From UBA6623 sp965217195 (GTDB lineage Bacteria > Acidobacteriota > Terriglobia > Bryobacterales > UBA6623), in the NCBI GenBank assembly GCA_965217195.1, contig CBDCHL010000004.1, positions 1,529,607-1,593,606 of the forward strand: a stretch of DNA of 64,000 bases. The letters run 5' to 3'. The stretch's first letter is position 1. Each line of letters starts with the position of its first letter. The notes under the pieces are model-generated. The model was not told where the DNA came from and did no database searches. It was given only the letters and a program-made list of their open reading frames with translations. This document shows, in pieces, positions 45,609 through 53,914 of this stretch. Made by a program: the position numbers and the translations under genes.

Positions 45609-46967
45609 TTAGAGTTCCTGAATCACCACGTCGCGGAACTCGACCTTCATTTGCGGGCCGACGTGGATTTGGAATCCGATCTTGCCGGTCTTGTCCCCGT
45701 AGTAGTCAACCAGATCGCCGGTCACCTCGCCGTTGATTTCGACAATCAGATGGTTCCCTTTGCAGATGATCACGACGTCGTTCCAGTCCTCGTGCCGGAC
45801 GAGGTCGAGACGTTTGCCGGGATCGTCGATTCCGAAGAGGAAACCACGGTTCAGCTCCTCGCCGTAGAGCTGTCCCCACCAAGGAAGTCGCACGCTCCCG
45901 GTGTCGTGGACGGCCATGTCGATTTGGTACCCCTCCATGCCTGTAGCCGAGATATGGCTGCGGACCTGAATCCCCGAATTGCCGGTCGCGGGCGTCATGC
46001 GAACTCTCGTCTTCAGAATGAAGTCGGAATAGTCCTTTTCCGTTACGAGGAAGTTGTTATGGGACGCTCCGCTGATCACGCCGTCTTTGACGGACCAGAA
46101 GCTGTTCGACTCTCGCCATTGATTGGGAGCCCCCGCTGGAAATAAGGGTCGGAACCCCTTCGGGTCACGGGCTGTCTCGAGTAACTGCTTCGTCTCGCGC
46201 GTCCACGCCTCTTCGGTGAGCCGCTGAAATCGGGGGCGGTCGGCTTTCCATGCGTCGGCCGGTTGGTCCTTTAGATCACCGGCGGCAGGGCTCATGGGCC
46301 AGTGGACTTCCCCGAGCGGCCGAAGTTGGAGATCCTTGAATTGCGCTCGGCCCGGCCCATCGAGCTGGAAGCCGATCGATCCTTCAGGGGGGCCGCCGAG
46401 ATGACGGTAGTGAACGATGGTCGCCCCGTTGCGCTTGACCGTCAAACGGTCTCCCAAGCAAGCGAGTTCGTAGTCTGCCCATTCGCCATCGGCGGGCCCA
46501 GACGCCGCCTCCCACTTGACCAACGACGTTTCGTTGTTGAAGGGAATGCCCTTGGCGCGGGCTTCGGCCAGCTTGGCGAAGTCCGGAAAGTCGAGAAAGG
46601 ACAAAGCGACATTTTCGCCGCCCAGCTTGATCTTGTAACCCGCAAGCACCTCGATCGGATGGACAGCCGAGCGCAGGAGAACGGCGCCGTTTCCGGAGCC
46701 GGCTCGAGCCTTAAACCGCAGCACAAAGTTCCCGAATCGCTCGACGGTAAAGATACGTCTTGACCGCGTTTCTTCGCCGCCGGCCTTGCCGGTCAGAACC
46801 GCGTTACCGAATGACCACGTCGTCTTGTCACCGTGGAAGCGGTGCAGGCTGTTCATTAGCGGCTCGAAGTCGGTAGCCGACCGAGGGGCGGCGTCCGACG
46901 CCGAGATCGACGTCACTAGGAACAGCGCGAGTACCCCGAACGGCAGCAGTCTAGGCCTATTTTTCAT
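45609..46967 (-). CDS. Tandem-DUF1080 secreted protein
   Basis: 452 residues from ATG 46967 (signal peptide MKNRPRLLPFGVLALFLVTS; the upstream in-frame ATG lies inside the leader module). Two DUF1080-type folds: the first about 25-215 (FEPLMNSLHRFHGDKTTWSFGNAVLTGK; FVLRFKARAGSGNGAVLLRS), the second about 255-450 (FRPLFPAGAPNQWRESNSFWSVKDGVISG; GNSGIQVRS; IGFQIHVGPQMKVEFRDV). First gene of the DUF1080-DUF1080-PQQ operon. Its promoter/leader (46977-47022) is shared with two other loci, and an IS1380 end abuts it. Confidence 0.88.
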   Translation of the reverse strand: MKNRPRLLPFGVLALFLVTSISASDAAPRSATDFEPLMNSLHRFHGDKTTWSFGNAVLTGKAGGEETRSRRIFTVERFGNFVLRFKARAGSGNGAVLLRSAVHPIEVLAGYKIKLGGENVALSFLDFPDFAKLAEARAKGIPFNNETSLVKWEAASGPADGEWADYELACLGDRLTVKRNGATIVHYRHLGGPPEGSIGFQLDGPGRAQFKDLQLRPLGEVHWPMSPAAGDLKDQPADAWKADRPRFQRLTEEAWTRETKQLLETARDPKGFRPLFPAGAPNQWRESNSFWSVKDGVISGASHNNFLVTEKDYSDFILKTRVRMTPATGNSGIQVRSHISATGMEGYQIDMAVHDTGSVRLPWWGQLYGEELNRGFLFGIDDPGKRLDLVRHEDWNDVVIICKGNHLIVEINGEVTGDLVDYYGDKTGKIGFQIHVGPQMKVEFRDVVIQEL

Positions 46968-46976
46968 GGTGACTCT

Positions 46977-47022
46977 CAAAACCAGGATTTCCATTTTGGC
47001 CCTGGCACGGTGAAAGTATACA
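46977..47022 (-). promoter_or_regulatory. Promoter/leader module, copy D (DUF1080 operon)
   Basis: Minus strand order: TATACT (47020-47015) as -10-like element, CACCGTGCCAGG, GGCCAAAATGG, AAATCCTGGTTTT, then ATG 46967. The leader has short palindromic ends CCAGG...CCTGG. Same module as at 12050-12098 and 53873-53911. Confidence 0.55.
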
Positions 47023-47040
47023 CCCGCGCTGCCCCGAATA

Positions 47041-48612
47041 CCACGTCTTTTCGCACTGAACGCTGCACATCATCTCCGCCGGTAGGCGCCAGGGCTCGTC
47101 CATCCGCTCACAGACGTTGATTGAGCGGGCTGAACGGCGCTCCCGCCGACACTGCTCCTTGCGAAACCTTTTGGAGCCGAAAACTGTTGATCCTCGCCCG
47201 GTCAACGCTACCCGCTTGGCAGCGGAGCATGTCGCCGAACAGCCTGCGGTTCAAATGCCCTTCGGCCAGCAGCAGCCAGTAATACCGCGCGTGCTTGACC
47301 AGCCGACCGCCGGTCTTCATCAACCTGTGTTGCAAGCTCGTCAGCGACCAACTCTTGATCCTGTTCGGCAGTCCGAGCCGCCGCCACAAGTTGCCCAGGT
47401 TGTAGGCCAGCACGCTCAGTTGTAGCCGTACCTCGTTCGCCCGGAACCGATGGCACGACAGCCTTGTCCAATGCGTGGCCTGTTTGCCTTCCTTGATCCA
47501 CTGCTCCGCCGTGCCGCGCTTGTTGTAGAAGCGCACCACCGAGCGGCTTGGCAAGCTCATGCTCGTCACGATGAATCCGACCCGCGGGAACAGCTCGCCC
47601 TGGTGATGCTCGACCTTGGCGACGATCCGCCTCGCCTTCGACCAACTCTCCGCCTGATAGCGAAAACTCTTGTAGCGCACCAAGGGCTTCCGGGAGGGCC
47701 TTCCCGGCGGCCGAAACAAAATGTCTTCGATCTCCAACTCCAGGCTCTTGTTGGCCGGAATGCGGATGGCGTACTGTACTCCGCGTTCCTCCGAAGCCTC
47801 ATAAACTTCCGGCTTGGCAAAGGCCGCATCGCCCCGGAAGGCGACCTGCTTGCCCGCAGCCTGTTGGCGCTCGATCTCCGGCAACAATAGCTCATCCCAG
47901 TCCTCGGCGCTGTGCACGTTGCCGGGACGCAGCTTGGCAGCGAGGCAATCACCATGACCGTTGAACAAAAGTAACGGGTGGTAGCAGACCGACTCGAAGT
48001 GTCCGTTGTAGGCACTGCCTTCCTGTTGGCCATGGACCGGACTCTCGGTGGAGTCCATGTCCAGAACGACCCGCTCGGAGTCGTCGAACGCCTCCGCTTG
48101 CCCGACCAGCTCTCGGTTCAGCGCCATCAGCCCCAGCAGGTTCTCTTCGCTTGCCAGCATCTCCGTCTCGAAGTCATGCAGCGTCGAGGTCAAGGCCGCT
48201 CCGCGATCCCAGATCTTCTGCGAACCGATCAGCCGAAACGTCGGATCGATCGAAACCCGCTCTGCGTCGTTGAGGTCCTCGTAGCCCGCCAAGCGGCTGT
48301 AGACCGACTGCCGCAACAGATCAGCGAGCGTGAACTGCTTGTTTGTGCCTTGCCGGGAGTCGCTGAGATGCTCGTCAATCAGTTTTCCGAGCCCGAGCCG
48401 TTCGTCCAGTTCGCGAACCAAAATCAGGCCACCGTCGGAAGTGACGTGCGATCCCTGGAATGGCTTGGTGAAACTTAGCTTGGCTTGGTTTGTTTTTCAC
48501 CCATTGGGTGTTGGCCTCCCTGGCGTCCTCATCGGGCTCTAGCCCCTATGAATAAAGACGCTCAAGGCCGCTGGAAGGTCGGGATGTCAAACATCAGATT
48601 GAAAATGCGGGG
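47041..48612 (-). mobile_element. IS1380-family element, copy 1 (decayed)
   Basis: Imperfect terminal repeats: CCACGTCTTTTCGCACTGA inward from 47041 and CCCCGCATTTTCAATCTGA inward from 48612 on the other strand (13 of 19 match). No target duplication: flanks GAATA and TAATG differ. The right flank is the interior of nadA and the left flank the DUF1080 promoter, so insertion was followed by an adjacent deletion or recombination. It contains one transposase gene with two lesions. Confidence 0.82.
47108..48504 (-). pseudogene. IS1380-family transposase with two frameshifting lesions
   Basis: DDE residues readable: VVLDMDSTESPVHGQQEG, VAFRGDAAFAKPE, and YNKRGTAEQWIKEGKQ. Native start is ATG 48504 (MGEKQTK), but a 5-bp tandem duplication (CCAAGCCAAG) near 48485 shifts the frame; the long frame resumes with SFTKPFQGSHVTSDGGLILVR. 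Near 47225 a 19-base loss, seen by comparison with copies 2 and 3 (which end RIWALPLPSG-stop), abolishes the native stop and adds an alien tail. Not functional as read. Confidence 0.85.
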
Positions 48613-49019
48613 TAATGGCTTCGGGCCTTGGTCTGGGCATCAGTGTTGATGTACGAAACGATGACGCCGTCGGGGTTATAGGCAAGCCAGTTGTCGATTC
48701 GGCGGTGATCGATCGAAGCTACCAGAGAACATCCTGGCCGATCCGGCATGTAGACCCGTGAGGAGTTTCCCAGGATCGTCTTAGCGGTTTCACCCATAAA
48801 CAGCACGCCGCAGAAATCTACGCGAGGGGCTTTGCGTTTCGCGACGTATTCGCTCAGGCCGAGTGAGTCGCCCACCGTCTCGGCTACCTCCTGCAGCTCC
48901 GGATACTGGTAGTTGTGCGCAACGATGGTAGAGTTTTTCTGCCGCGCCAGCCTCCGCACTTCCTCTCCCATTTCAGCCAGGAGCTTCACGTAGTCCCGTG
49001 GATAGCGGCCGGGATACAA
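48613..49019 (-). pseudogene. nadA: Quinolinate synthase, N-terminal fragment
   Basis: 135 residues of NadA: YPGRYPRDYVKLLAEM, IVAHNYQYPELQEVA, and DFCGVLFMGETAKTIL with the first cluster cysteine (Cys70). Homology runs to YINTDAQTKARSHY and stops exactly at the IS1380 end (48612). The other two 4Fe-4S cysteines are lost, so no NAD-precursor synthesis is possible from this copy. The upstream regulator gene is transcribed in the same direction. Confidence 0.88.
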
Positions 49020-49056
49020 GTCCTCCGCGAACCGAGAAAAATCATCGTGTCACTTA

Positions 49057-49758
49057 TCAAACGTCATCTTCATCCTGCCTCGGCTTGGCGCCTCGGTTGC
49101 TCTTGACACGGTCTTTGGCACAAATCCGATAAGAACAATGGCGATCTCCGGCCAGCAGATGCGAAACTCGTGTCACCTTACCGTCCGCCAAGCTGCGGAT
49201 CAGGCACAATTCCTCATCACAGGTTTCCGGAAAACGCTTGGCCACGTCACGAATGGCACAGTTGCACAACGTTAGCAACAACTCCCCGTGACCCAAGGTC
49301 TCGACCTCGGCCATGTAACCGCATTCGGTTAGCACGTCCGCCACTTCGTGTACCCGCTCTTCGAATTTTTTCCCTTCTGTGCGTGATCGGTAGCGAGCCT
49401 GCATGGTGGCGCGCCGCTTCCGAAAAACCTGCCTGACCTTCTGCTGGCCGTCGAGCTGAACCAGGCTCGACAGCACATCGACGGCTAAACCTGTATAGTC
49501 TCTCGGGAATTGGCCATCTCCATCGTCAGTCAGCGAGTGCACGGCCGCCGGCCTACCCCTGGAGCGCCGCTCCCGTCGGGTCTGGATCAGACCATCGGCC
49601 TTGAGCTTTAACAAATGCCGACCGACTGCCATGGTCGTGAGGCCACAGAATTTGGCGACCGCTTTTGCATCGGCCTCGCCCCGTCTTTTCAGGAAATGCA
49701 GAATGGCCTTGCTGGTCGACCCCTCTCGCGATTCCAAAGTGTTCATGTCGTCAGCCAT
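49057..49758 (-). CDS. SufR-like Fe-S-sensing transcriptional regulator
   Basis: 233 residues from ATG 49758. N-terminal winged helix (about 10-80: KAILHFLKRRGEADAKAVAKF, LKADGLIQTRRERRSRGRP) and a C-terminal cysteine cluster (LTLCNCAIRDVAKRFPETC...ELC..HCSYRIC) matching the Fe-S ligand pattern of SufR repressors. SufR controls Fe-S assembly genes; here the gene precedes nadA, a 4Fe-4S enzyme, by about 40 bases. An upstream in-frame start (49854) adds a Pro/Arg-rich segment unlike the family. Confidence 0.8.
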   Translation of the reverse strand: MADDMNTLESREGSTSKAILHFLKRRGEADAKAVAKFCGLTTMAVGRHLLKLKADGLIQTRRERRSRGRPAAVHSLTDDGDGQFPRDYTGLAVDVLSSLVQLDGQQKVRQVFRKRRATMQARYRSRTEGKKFEERVHEVADVLTECGYMAEVETLGHGELLLTLCNCAIRDVAKRFPETCDEELCLIRSLADGKVTRVSHLLAGDRHCSYRICAKDRVKSNRGAKPRQDEDDV

Positions 49759-50003
49759 TGGTTGGGGTTGCGGCTCAACCGCCGTTCGAGTTCTTTGGGA
49801 ACTGGTAGGCCCCAATCTCGCCACCCGGGATCTGGGTCCGGACGATGAGCGCATATCGCCTGGTCGGTTTTCGCAAGGGCGTTTCGGTCATCCTGTGGCC
49901 GGCCTTCTTGACCCTTTTCGGCGCTGAGAGTCCGGTGGGTTTGCCCCGGGCGAGCTTCTCTGCTTCATGTCCCCAGCCATTATACTAAACTTCACAAGTA
50001 TCT

Positions 50004-50614
50004 ATGTTGATTAAATGCCCGGGACCTGCTACAAGGGAGGCTGAGGAGCGGGTCCCGCCGCAGAGCCTGGGACCGGAGGATCCATCTGTCTTGCAAGAAT
50101 CGGCCTGGAAGGAAGAGCACGATGAAGACCTCTGGTTGGGAGCGCCGGAAGAAGCGTCTCCGCCAGAGGACAGCGTACACTTGTACCTCAAGGAAATGGG
50201 TGCGGTGCCCCTGCTGGCAAGATCAGCCGGCGCCGAGCTGAGATCGGCATAACGGCGGCGGAGATCCAGTGCACCCAGCAGCAGATCCGGGCGGGCCAGG
50301 CCCAGGTCGAACAGGCCAAGACGGCCCTGGTCGAGGCGAACCTACGTCTGGTCATCTCGGTCGCCAAGAAATACGTGAATCGAGGCTTGCATTTGCTGGA
50401 TCTAGTCCAAGAAGGCAATATCGGGCTGATGCGCGCCGCCGAGAAGTTTGATTACCACCGAGGCTTCAAGTTTTCGACGTACGCCTACTGGTGGATCCGC
50501 CAGGCTGTGACCCGCGCCCTGGCGGATCAGTCCCGACCGGTGCGTCTTCCCGTCCATATAAACGAGCATCTCAACGTCGGCCCAGGAACGGTTGTTGAAA
50601 CGAAACGAGACTAA
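50004..50614 (+). pseudogene. Primary sigma factor (RpoD-type) fragment, frameshifted and truncated
   Basis: Region 1.2 is readable in the first frame (DSVHLYLKEMGAVPLL, to about 50213); after a frame change near 50220-50250 the second frame gives region 2: ALVEANLRLVISVAKKYVNRGLHL, LLDLVQEGNIGLMRAAEKFDY, FKFSTYAYWWIRQAVTRAL, then RPVRLPVHINE (start of region 3). Regions 3 and 4, including -35 recognition, are absent and the frame ends at 50614. A stray sigma remnant, not a working factor. Confidence 0.85.
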
Positions 50615-50636
50615 AACCTGAGAAGGGGGTCAGAAA

Positions 50637-50951
50637 ATGGCATATATTATCGCCGAACCTTGCATCGGCACCAAAGACACGGCCTGTGTAGACGCTTGCC
50701 CTGTGGATTGTATTCATCCGAACCAGGGCGCGACCTATGATGACGGCCGCCCAGGTTTCGATGATGTCCCGCAACTCTATATTGATCCAACCGAGTGCAT
50801 CGACTGCGGGGCGTGTGTGCCGGTCTGTCCGGTCGAGGCGATCTTCGACGAAGCGGATCTACCGGAGAAATGGCAGCACTTTGTTGAGATCAATGCGAAC
50901 TATGTCGATGCCGGGCAGTTCCAGGCCGACAAGTTCCGAGCGGAAGGCTAA
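50637..50951 (+). CDS. fdxA: 7Fe/8Fe ferredoxin
   Basis: 104 residues, apparently intact, with a strong ribosome site (GAAGGGGG). Cluster motifs: CIGTKDTACVDACPVDC (first, with the spacing seen in 3Fe-4S/4Fe-4S ferredoxins of the FdxA type) and CIDCGACVPVCPVEA (second, 4Fe-4S). FdxA-type proteins carry electrons in the cytosol and occur in NAD(P)H- and CO2-linked metabolism. It is surrounded by pseudogenes, so it may be a survivor of a decayed region or still used. Confidence 0.9.
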   Translation: MAYIIAEPCIGTKDTACVDACPVDCIHPNQGATYDDGRPGFDDVPQLYIDPTECIDCGACVPVCPVEAIFDEADLPEKWQHFVEINANYVDAGQFQADKFRAEG

Positions 50952-50954
50952 GCG

Positions 50955-51210
50955 CAGATGATCTCCTATAAAATCGCTCTGGGTGTCGCCATCATCGCCG
51001 TGATCATGGTCTACGGAACCATGGATTTGGCTGAGGTGGTGTGGGGCAGATGATTGGCCGCTGGATCCCTTTCTGGGGCATCCTAGCCCAGCCCGTGGCT
51101 TCCGCTACGATCAGCTCATGAAACTGGGCTGGAGGGGGCTGTTCCCAATTTCCGTCGTCAACGTCGTGGTGACAGCCGTGGTCCTGATCCTTCTCGGGGA
51201 GACGCCGTAA
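50955..51210 (+). pseudogene. nuoH: NADH-quinone oxidoreductase subunit H remnant
   Basis: Three pieces of NuoH in order: ISYKIALGVAIIAVIMVYGTM + DLAEVVWG (middle helix), after a one-base frame change GRWIPFWGILAQP, then, after loss of a large interior part, FRYDQLMKLGWRGLFPISVV + NVVVTAVVLILLGE (C-terminal helix). Internal deletion and frameshift make it non-functional. It follows the ferredoxin by 3 bases. Confidence 0.8.
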
Positions 51211-51443
51211 AGGTTGTCCGCAGGCCGGAGCTGACTTTCTGGGAGAAGACCTACCTCCCCCAGATCATTAGCGTGTCGAAGAGCTGCGGACTCCCGATGG
51301 CTGTAGCGTAGAGGGCTAGCACGCCTTTTCTGAGGCACCGTCAAACTGGGATAATCGGATTCAGGGTGCCGAGCGTATTCAGGGTACCGAACAGACCGGT
51401 ACGGGCTTTCAAAGAAGGAAAGTCGCCAGCCTGCTGCATTACC

Positions 51444-51850
51444 ATGAATTCAATGGCTGCAAGTGTCCCAATTGTCCCACTTAAAAAAAGGGGCGGCCGG
51501 CACGCTGAATTCACACAAGCTCAGGTGGAGCACGCACTCACCGCAGCCAATGGGTTTATCACGTCCGCAGCGAAGCGTTTAGGCTGCAACCCCAAGACCG
51601 TTTATAGGTACCTCCAGGGGTACCGTCCCTCAAGGACGTGCTGACGGAGGCACGGGAAAATACGCTGGACTTCGTTGAGTCGAAGCTCATGAAGGCTATC
51701 GACGACGGCAACCTCACGGCGATCATTTTCTTCCTCAAGACTCGCGGCAAATCGCGGGGCTACAGCGAGCGCAGCGAGTTCGGGCGCGCTAGCGACGGGG
51801 AGCCGGTCCAAGTCACGTTCAAGATCAATACCGAACCGCACGACGCGTGA
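51444..51850 (+). pseudogene. Helix-turn-helix protein (phage/IS-type, phBC6A51-like), frameshifted
   Basis: First frame: FTQAQVEHALTAANGFITSAAK + RLGCNPKTVYRYLQ, an HTH; second frame continues PSLKDVLTEARENTLDFVESKL + MKAIDDGNLTAIIFFLKTRGKSRGY. Adding one G in the run of four G at 51617-51620 joins them. The layout (HTH then ESKLMKAIxxGNxTAIIFFLKTRGK) is that of small proteins near phage terminases. Start 51444 is the most likely; an earlier in-frame start exists at 51366. One-base difference could also be a sequencing error. Confidence 0.75.
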
Positions 51851-52266
51851 ACCCCCGGCTCCTTGCCTGGCACATCGTTCGGCGCGCTGCCGAAGGCCGC
51901 CCTTTGCCTTTTCTCTGCCGGAGTCGGTGATCCGCGGAGAACTACGCCCGCTGAGAAACCCCGCGGAGGTACTGGAGGAGGTGGCGTGAACCGGCCTTAC
52001 GCCGGTTTTCTGTTCCTTCCAGCCCCCCCACCCGATTTCGACAACGGAACTTTCCGACCGCCCGAAGTGCCGTTTTGGGCGTCTATTTGGCTCTCCTGGT
52101 GCCTCTTCTCTTCCGCAGCTGTTGAGCCAGGAATGGTAAGTTCCTCACTATCCGCTCTCTGTCCTTTCTGCCCCGAGCTCTCCCCCGGCTTTTTCTCGAC
52201 ATAAAGCACGCCTCTTTCACTGGGGTTATCTAATCCCAGAAAACGCAAGGAGGTCGCCCCCCCCTA
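51851..52266. other. Short intergenic region before the IS630 element
   Basis: A 27-codon frame starts at GTG 51847 overlapping the previous stop and reads WHIVRRAAEGRPLPFLCR, too short to judge. Nothing else could be supported. The last two bases are the TA target copy of IS630. Confidence 0.4.
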
Positions 52267-53359
52267 CTGAGTCCCGCATAATATACTGTCAATCGAGACA
52301 AAGAGAAGACTGTTTCCAGAAAGCGGTAATCAAGCGCGGTTTGCGGCGCATTCGCCGCAGCGCTTTGCGGGCGCGCTCGTCGAGTTCCCAGTAGTCCTTC
52401 GGGCAGACGTTGGGCAACTCGTGCTGCTTCCAGTACGCCCAAATGTATTCCACCGGGTTCAACTCCGGCGCATAGGGCGGCAAGTACTCCGTTGCGATGT
52501 GATCCTCGGAGAGCTGGATGAACTCCCGCACCAGGCGGCTGCGGTGCGCCGGCAGCCGGTCCCAGACGATCAGCAGTGGGCCGTCGATGTGGCGCACCAA
52601 AGCCTTCAGGAAGTCGATGACCTCCAGCTCGCCGATCGCGCCGGGATAGAGCCGGAAGTAAAAGTTGCGCAACGTCAGCCCGGCCGACACCGACAGCTTG
52701 TCCCAGTTGAAGTTGAACTCCAACACCGGTGTCTCGCCGCGCGGCGCCCAGGTGCGGCAACGATGCGGCTTCTGACTCAATCCGCTTTCGTCGATGAAGA
52801 CGATCGTACGTTCTTCTTTGCGGGCTTTTTTTTAATGGCCGGCCAAGTCTTGCGCTGCCAGCCGCGGATGGCCTCTTCGTTGCGCTCCCGCGCTTTGCCG
52901 ACGGGCCGTTGCGGGCTCCAACCGAGCGCCCGCAGGATCTTCCAGACATGGCCCTCGTGATAGCGCACGCCGAACTCGTCTCCGATCAGACGAGCGACCC
53001 GCGGACAGCTCCACAGCGGCGTCGGGAAGCCGTGCGCCTCGGGGCCTTCCAGCAGCAACGCCTCGAGGCGTTCGAGCTGCGCGGCGTCCAACAGCGGCTT
53101 ACGGCCGGCGCGGCCGGCCTGGCGCAACCCGGCTTCGCCGTCACGCCGGTATCGTCGCAGCCACTCGCTGACGCTTTGCCGCGCGACCTTCAATCGCCTC
53201 GCTGTCTCGGACTGACTACAGCCTTGCTCGACCAACCGGATCGCTTTGAAACGGCGCTTCTCCAGGGCCTCGAAATCCCGCCGTACGCCTTTTGTATTTC
53301 CCATACATACAAAGACGTACGTACCCCAAAAAGGTGTCACTTTATTTTGCGAGATTCAA
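52267..53359 (-). mobile_element. Complete IS630-family element
   Basis: 1093 bp. Terminal inverted repeats (TGAGTCCCGCATAATATACT and TGAATCTCGCAAAATAAAGT; 18 of 24 bases match over the extended ends) one base in from each end, bounded by TA duplications at 52265-52266 and 53360-53361, the hallmark of IS630/Tc1 insertion. It carries one transposase made by frameshifting. Fragments of the same element lie at 41672-42114. Confidence 0.9.
52289..53304 (-). CDS. IS630 transposase (two frames joined by -1 frameshifting)
   Basis: Frame 1 (53304 to 52777) holds the HTH region (FKAIRLVEQGCSQSETARRLK; WSPQRPVGKARERN). Frame 2 (to 52289) holds the DDE domain: FIDESGLSQKPH (first Asp), LLIVWDRLPAHRS (second Asp), YLPPYAPELNPVEYIW (Glu). 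The slippery heptamer A-AAA-AAG (minus strand 52831-52825) is in the exact phase for -1 slippage and gives ...KKKARKEERTIVFIDESG. Frame 1 alone ends at 52777. Such fusions are known for IS630 transposases. Confidence 0.88.
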
Positions 53360-53362
53360 TAA

Positions 53363-53495
53363 ATAGGGTAGCGGGCAAAATAGTGTAAAAGTACACGGTA
53401 ACAGCAAGCCTTTGAAATCAATTGGTTGGGCTGTCCGCTGGTTCTTTGCAGAGGCTACCAAAGCTTCGCTGGGCAGCAGAGAGCGGGGTCAGAGC
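53363..53495. other. Junction DNA between IS630 and an IS1380 remnant
   Basis: Short AT-richer segment with no supported coding; contains the right flank of IS630 and the start of decayed IS1380 copy 2. Confidence 0.4.
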
Positions 53496-53852
53496 CGGCT
53501 CGGGCTGCCGCAACGGATCAAGAGCTGGTCACTGACGAGTCTGCACCGGCTGATGAAGACGGGTGGTAGGCTGGTCAAGCACGCGCGGTACTATTGGGCT
53601 GCTGCTGGCCGAGGGGCATCTGAACCGTAGGCTGTTCGGCGACATGCTGCACAGGATCTGGGCGCTGCCGCTGCCGAGCGGGTAGCGTTGACCGGGCGAG
53701 GATCAACAGTTTTCGGCTCCAACAAGTTTCGCAGGGAGCAGTGTCGGCCGGAGCGCCGTTCAGCCCGCTCAATCAACGTCTGTGAGCGGATGGACGGGCC
53801 CTGGCGCCTACCGGCGGAGGTGATGTGCAGGGTTCAGCACGAAAAGACGTGG
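53496..53852 (+). mobile_element. IS1380-family remnant, copy 2
   Basis: Matches the last part of copy 1: LGLPQRIKSWSLTSLHRLMK, KHARYYW (then frame change), RLFGDMLHRIWALPLPSG-stop, then the 3' non-coding end to GAAAAGACGTGG at 53852. The N-terminal two-thirds of the transposase is missing. The flank beyond the end (TCTTCGGGGCAGCGC) matches that of copy 1. Confidence 0.85.
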
Positions 53853-53872
53853 TCTTCGGGGCAGCGCGCGGG

Positions 53873-53911
53873 TATACTGCGACCGTGCCAGGGCCAAAAT
53901 GGAAATCCTGG
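53873..53911 (+). promoter_or_regulatory. Promoter/leader module, copy T (TonB receptor)
   Basis: TATACT at 53873-53878 (-10-like), then GACCGTGCCAGG, GGCCAAAATGG, AAATCCTGG. Same blocks as copies Q and D. Transcription would begin near 53885, so the GTG at 53885 is an unlikely start codon and GTG 53915 is preferred. Confidence 0.55.
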
Positions 53912-53914
53912 TTA

